Translations under genes and position numbers: made by a program
Source of the DNA: Quillaja saponaria
Lineage: Eukaryota; Streptophyta; Magnoliopsida; Fabales; Quillajaceae
Reading direction: 5' to 3'
DNA: 64,000 bases
Assembly (NCBI GenBank): GCA_029379385.1
Contig: CM055605.1
Coordinates: forward strand, 2,887,001-2,951,000
Notes under the pieces: model-generated
Databases searched by the model: none
Told to the model about the DNA's origin: nothing
Seen by the model: only the letters and a program-made list of their open reading frames with translations
Shown here: positions 59,034-64,000 of the stretch, one piece after another
Layout of the letters: each line of letters opens with the position of its first letter
How positions within the stretch are numbered: position 1 is the first letter of the stretch

Positions 59034-61252
59034 ATGGCAGAGAAGGTGGAAGATCCTTCATCGCAATCCTTTGTTAGAAGGCACTGGGAAGGCTACAAAG
59101 AGTTTTGGGCAGAAAGGTTTTCGTTCCTCAACAACTATTCCAGGTTCACCAAGCGTGATAAACCCCTCCCCTCTTGGTCTAGCTCTGATGTCGAGGAATT
59201 CATTGCTTCCGACCCTGTTCATGGACCCACTGTAATAATTCTATCTTTTTTCTATGCTTCATTTGTATGGGTCCCCAAGTTAGTCTCTTGCATTATTCAT
59301 TCGGGTTTAAGAACATTCTTTGGTTCTTTATTTGATTTTTTTGATTTGGGTTCAGATTGAATTTGTTGACCTGTAGTGTTTGGTTCGTTTTCTCTGCTCG
59401 TGTTTTTGTTATTTTCAATTATATCTTCCTTTTTACTGTGGGATGTTCATATTTGTGATATCCCCTGATTTGATTTCACTTGATTCCAATTTCTAGGTTT
59501 TGCTGCATGCTGGTCATTTTGGTACATTTCATTTTCTTTATTAGTTTTTGTCTTAATAGATATTTAAGTTTTGATGACTTCTCTTATATGGGTTAACAAC
59601 TACTGAGATTGACAATGGACAATGGTGCTGAGTTTTTAGGATGTTCTGATTGCTGAAATTGAACCGGTTCTGTCTTCTCTTATATATATTTTTTTAGTAT
59701 AATGTAAATATGAACCTCAAACACCCTCCTCCCCTTTTGAGTCAACTAAGCATTGGGTTAAAAAGTGCTAAATCTCACACAAGCTTCGAACTAACAGTTA
59801 TGATTATATTTCTTCTCCCTCCCACTAACATTTTATTTTCACAGTCTTGTACTATTTCGGTTGTCCCCAATTCAGATGCCTCCAGTTTCTTAAATGCTAA
59901 AGCTAGAAGAATAAGAGGAGATAACTATATTTGGATTGTCTGTTCACCTATGTTTTGGTTAAAGTAGTTAAATGAATGACTTTCACATTTGGAATACCTA
60001 CTTGTCCTTGTCTGGTGTTTGGTGTGATCCTTCTGGAAACCCTTAATGAACTTAATTAGAGTGGCTAATATCATAGTCTCGTGTCCTGTCACTAGTATGT
60101 TTATGGCCTTGATTTTCAATGGTCTCTTTTAATTAGACAAAGACAATGAAAACTTTTTATTACTTGCACTATTTTATTGGGAAAAGTATTTCCTTTGCTA
60201 ATTAGTCAGTGTGATTGCAATATATATCTTCAGTAGATCCTTGTATCCACCATGTGACTATGAAATTCCCCATTCCATCTCATCCTTACATGTCTGCATA
60301 TTGGCATCTAACAGAAAGCGAACGGCATCTCATAAAACTAATTGACAAAATGGAACACTAGATCTCGTTTTCCTTTTCTCTCTGTTCCTTACAACCATGA
60401 AATTTAGGTTCTGTTATATTATTATGACTTCACCGGTGGCCATCAAATTAAAATTTTATTGTGTTAAATAATTTTTACTCATGCTTCTGAACATTGAAAA
60501 GCTTGGCTACTAGAAAAAGTGTCTCGTGTATTTGTACTGCAAAATATTGTGACTTGAGAAGCTTATATCATTATCTCGTCCTCTCTGTTCAGCTGAAAGC
60601 CGCTCGGAAAGCATCGAACTATGGGCTTGTAGGTAGTGTTATTGGAGCAGTGTCAACAGCAGGTGTCTCCTGGAAATATTCCAAGAGTTTACATGGTACT
60701 ATACTGCCTTCTCTTTTGTACAGATGTTAAACTCTTTACTCACTTGCACTAGTGGCCTCTTGGCCCAGTGGCACCTGACATTCCCTACTATTCACGAGGT
60801 CTAAGATTCGACTATCTGGAAGCATACATCAGGATTATTCCATTCTTACCCCTCCTTAAAAAACCATTTTACTCTTTGAAGTACTTGTAAGTGGCACTTC
60901 AATATACATGGTGACTTTGTTTCTATCTTTGCCTTATTGAGCAGGAAGTTTAAACCACTAAAAAGGATTAGTTCCTGTTGCTTTTCAGTTCTTTTTTCTC
61001 CATTTTATTATTTTGAGATTCTGTTGTTGGGGTAATACAGAAGTGGATTTGTTTATCTGTTACATTAATCTTTTGTGCTTGCCTCAAACATGAACAGGTG
61101 CAGGATTGTCCTTTCTGGCTGGAGGAGTGTTTGGGTGGACATTTGGACAGGAAATTGCAAACCACTCCCTGCAACTTTACAGGTTGGACACCATGGCTGC
61201 GCAGGTGAAGTTTATGGAGTGGTGGGAAAAGAAGAGTGAGGGACGGTCTTAA
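59034..61252 (+). CDS. SDH6: Mitochondrial succinate dehydrogenase subunit 6
   Basis: Plant-specific accessory subunit of respiratory complex II in the inner mitochondrial membrane. Three exons: 59034-59231, 60593-60695, 61098-61252, encoding 151 residues, the usual size. Start ATG 59034 gives MAEKVEDPSSQSFVRRHWEG. The N-terminal half is soluble (YKEFWAERFSFLNNYSRF, then DVEEFIASDPVHGPTLKAAR). The second half has two glycine-rich hydrophobic segments (YGLVGSVIGAVSTAGVSW and GAGLSFLAGGVFGWTFGQEI), probably membrane helices, and the C-terminus is KFMEWWEKKSEGRS. No classical cleavable transit peptide is seen, which fits the family. Arabidopsis SDH6 is At1g08480 from memory, next to SSL3. Intron 2 holds a SINE-like unit. 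Confidence 0.93.
60745..60866 (+). mobile_element. SINE-like element in SDH6 intron 2
   Basis: TGGCCCAGTGGC at 60761-60772 fits the tRNA A-box consensus, and AAGATTCGACTAT at 60803-60815 is close to a B box, at a normal distance. The unit ends with a short A run (CCTTAAAAAACC) near 60866. It differs from the 58150-58298 unit and belongs to another family or tRNA origin. Confidence 0.5.
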
Positions 61253-64000
61253 CTACTTTGGATTCCAGGGGCAGTATTCAACTCTTCCCAATTTTGCAAA
61301 TAAGAATTAAATGCTCCGATGTTGCAAATGTAATGGTTGATAGAATGAGTACGTTCTCTTGATGTTAGTTTTTCTTGAAGAGGTTTGAGGCATACAATCC
61401 TTTTCCATATAGAAACAAGCTGATTCGTTTTGGTTACTGCATTCTATTCTACTACATCTACCCTAATTTTATATATTTCACTCTAATGGTTATATTCTTT
61501 ACAAGTCTGTGGGTTGAAAATGGTTGGGCAGGCTGATCAAACTTTTCTGAGTGGACTGCACGTGTTCCTCTACTGCCAAATTGCGTGCGTAGAATATCAA
61601 TTTCTTGAATTTAGACAATGGCCTCAGACATGATATTCTTTCATGCCTTATGTTTTCCTATGTTGCCCAGTTAGTTCTGTCAGCAACCCTAACTAGTTAA
61701 CTGAGTTTTAAGGGAAATATCAATGCCTGCTATGCAAATGGCATTTACCTAATCAAAATCTTAATACTTGCATATTGCAAATTCTTCCAAATCAAGAAAA
61801 AGAAAAGGACTCGAAAGGAATAAAGAACTCTTCTTTCATGTGCGTAAGACAGAGATTCATAGAGAAAACAGATACTAGCAAGTAATACAGAATATTAAAA
61901 GAAAAAGGAGCAAGTTGCTTTGCTTAATTGTATACATACAGAAAAGAATAATTCTTATTGCATTTCCCATTTGTGCTGTCGAAAGATTTATTCAATGGGG
62001 CATATGACAGCCAGAGATACCCAACCCCATACAACTTTTGAATACACAAAGCCTTTTAATCCCACCAACATAACCACCTAACAAATTTTAGAAATACAAC
62101 TAAAATACCATATGCACTATATATATAGTAGAAAAATAATAAAGAAAAACAAAAAGAGGGTGAAAATCACAACCAAGGCAACTGCTATTTCTGCATTCAG
62201 CCGAGCTGCCTTAGCATTTAATGACTTTTTACATCCTTGGAATGTCCATCAAACCTCATGCATCTGCTTCAAATACAAGCACAATAAATATTTAGATTGA
62301 TAATTAACAATGAAATTCACAAAGCTTACAGTCAAAGGAAAAGGGAAGAACAAACGCGAGCACGGACACAAATGGAAAACATGACCCTACATTGTGTTGG
62401 ACCACTACCAAATCGAAACTTGGCGTGTAAGTCAATCATTGTCAAAGGTTCAAGTATCAATTATATATAAGGAGATATATTTATGCCTTTCATCTGGAAA
62501 AAAAAAATGCTTGTTTATGCTTGGAGCACCAACTTCAACAACTTGGGTATAAATTAAGAAAAATAAAATTTTCATGTAATAATGGAACCTCAATGAATAA
62601 GTGTCATCCACAACATGAATCCTTTGTACCATAGCAAGAGAATTAAGGATATGAAATGAGGGGTTAGAATCTCACTTCTTTCTTCTGAAGCAGTCTATCA
62701 GCCATGGTAGACGATCAATCATTGGCAAGTGGAGAATCTAGAATCCTGTCCAAAAGCCCCTAACATCTGGCATGTGACTTCCAGCAATTTTCCTGTAATT
62801 GTACATTTACTTTAACTTAAGTAAAAGTATAAAACTAATGAAAAAAAGTTATAAATGCCTAATTGATTAGGGTATCAATAAAGTTACAAATCAGCAAAAC
62901 CAAAAACAATTACCTGTTTTATGTGGAACCAGTCTTTGAAGAGAAACTATAAAGAAATGAAAGTAAAAAGTTCCTTTTTATTTTACTATTCAAATAGATA
63001 AAACGAGGTTGGACAGATTGTGAACCAAGGTTGAGCTCATAAGCTACTTCTTTAAGGGGCAAGCTATGAAGATATACACAGTCATGGACAAATACAAGAT
63101 TCCATCTTTGCTCAGATGTTTTATTAGATTGGCACTTTAATCGATTCCATGTTATGTATTGCATTCCATTTTGATGCCCAATTTTCTATCTCATAACCAT
63201 ATTATGCAAGAAGCTGCTACCAACAATTCACTAAAAATTTGAGGAGAAATTGACCCCTTCAAGAAACAGAAAGAAAACCCGGGGATATAGTTTCCAGATG
63301 ACTGAATGCAAGTATAAGCCAAATAATTGTTATAAGTGAAAAAGAAAAAGAAGCACCCATGAGACCAAACCTCACGATCAGCACCAGCTGGATTTTGAGC
63401 TGTTCTTCCTCTTAAATGTCCCATCAAATACAATAAGGAAAACTACTAAAACCAACAATCAGTTAATAGTGCCTGACTAATCAGTTTCCTCACTTTTGCC
63501 TTATCCCCAAAGGAAAAGACAAATTTCTGCCTCTCACTTAAATGGTTTATGCGAATCTAGAAATATTTAAATAGGGATGCAATGAAATATATGAGAAATT
63601 TGACCTGTGTAGCAATTGGGGAGGGTGCAATATCTGGCCTCAAACTTGTCTACATGTCAAAACAGAGATTATATTGTTGAAGCCTCTGCACTTACTGTTG
63701 TTATCCTATAACAATTGCCAAGTCATCCTATTTTCTCCAGATTGACAAAAAACTCTAACTGACACCCTATCAATGAATTAGATCAAAACTAGTTGCACCT
63801 CTAATAAAACGCATGTGGGATCACAATAAGAATGTGCAATCAGAACAAGTTCTAGTTAATCATCCATCCTCAGTATCAACCTCAGCCGCGTTAACCCTTG
63901 CATTATTCTTTCTCACGCACTCCAGGCTCTTTGTCTGTCTTTGAAGTCAGCTTCATCCTTTAACTTTACCAGCAATGAGTAAATTGCATTCCACGCCCAA
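61253..64000. other. Right-end region without a recognised gene
   Basis: 61253-61600 is the SDH6 3' UTR and flank. Beyond that I see no family match. Some minus-strand pieces look partly coding: near 62714-62675 (MADRLLQKKEV before a GTGAGATT donor-like site), near 63426-63365, and at the very edge (63866-63999). They may be the 3' end of a gene lying mostly to the right, including spliced 3' UTR. Confidence 0.35.
63866..64000 (-). other. Possible C-terminal exon of a gene beyond the right edge
   Basis: Two minus-strand frames look protein-like up to a stop. One enters from the edge and ends KLKDEADFKDRQRAWSA (stop at about 63917). The other reads LQRQTKSLECVRKNNARVN then AAEVDTEDG and stops at about 63866. 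Both are polar and charged, unlike nearby AT-rich translations. Neither is recognised. Only one, at most, can be real unless a splice joins them. Confidence 0.25.

Overview
The window is nuclear DNA from a dicot plant. It has multi-exon genes with GT..AG introns, AT-rich introns and spacers, and plant-specific families (YABBY, IQD, plant SDH6, DUF266/GT14). Proteins read like a core eudicot; I cannot name the species. I joined exons by hand from splice sites, reading phase and family motifs. Eleven protein-coding genes are supported, ten of them complete from ATG to stop.

Layout: 93-2893 (-) 5' part of LSG1, a ribosome-biogenesis GTPase cut by the left edge; 5199-6937 (-) Expp1-like secreted protein; 11075-12181 (-) intronless GT14/DUF266 glycosyltransferase; 13617-17933 (-) IQD5-like calmodulin-binding protein; 22909-25354 (+) farnesylated type I J-protein (J2/J3); 26347-29075 (+) ML-domain (NPC2-like) lipid-binding protein; 31766-34308 (+) conserved coiled-coil protein of unknown function; 35499-44853 (+) UBP8-like deubiquitinase; 47930-52260 (-) YABBY2 transcription factor; 54831-57891 (+) strictosidine-synthase-like protein (SSL3 type); 59034-61252 (+) mitochondrial SDH subunit 6. 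The right end (61253-64000) has no recognised gene, only a possible C-terminal exon of a minus-strand gene at the edge.

The genes do not form a pathway or cluster. Most are housekeeping (ribosome export, protein folding and turnover, respiration), with one leaf-polarity regulator. What links them is ancestry. As I recall Arabidopsis loci, neighbours here match genes now split over At1g084xx (LSG1-2, YAB2, SSL3, SDH6), At3g441xx (ML, J3, Expp1) and At5g220xx (UBP8, J2, GT14). The window thus looks like an unfractionated ancestral block.

The non-genic DNA holds small, mostly decayed retroelements: two RNase H-domain remnants, one truncated LINE-like insertion with a target-site duplication, and several tRNA-derived SINE-like units. 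There are also a 63-bp minisatellite, a 33-bp tandem duplication, and a near-perfect 45-bp inverted repeat inside an intron. I saw no dedicated new system. The inverted repeat and the unexplained open stretches at 4430-4580 and 29442-29718 are the best leads.
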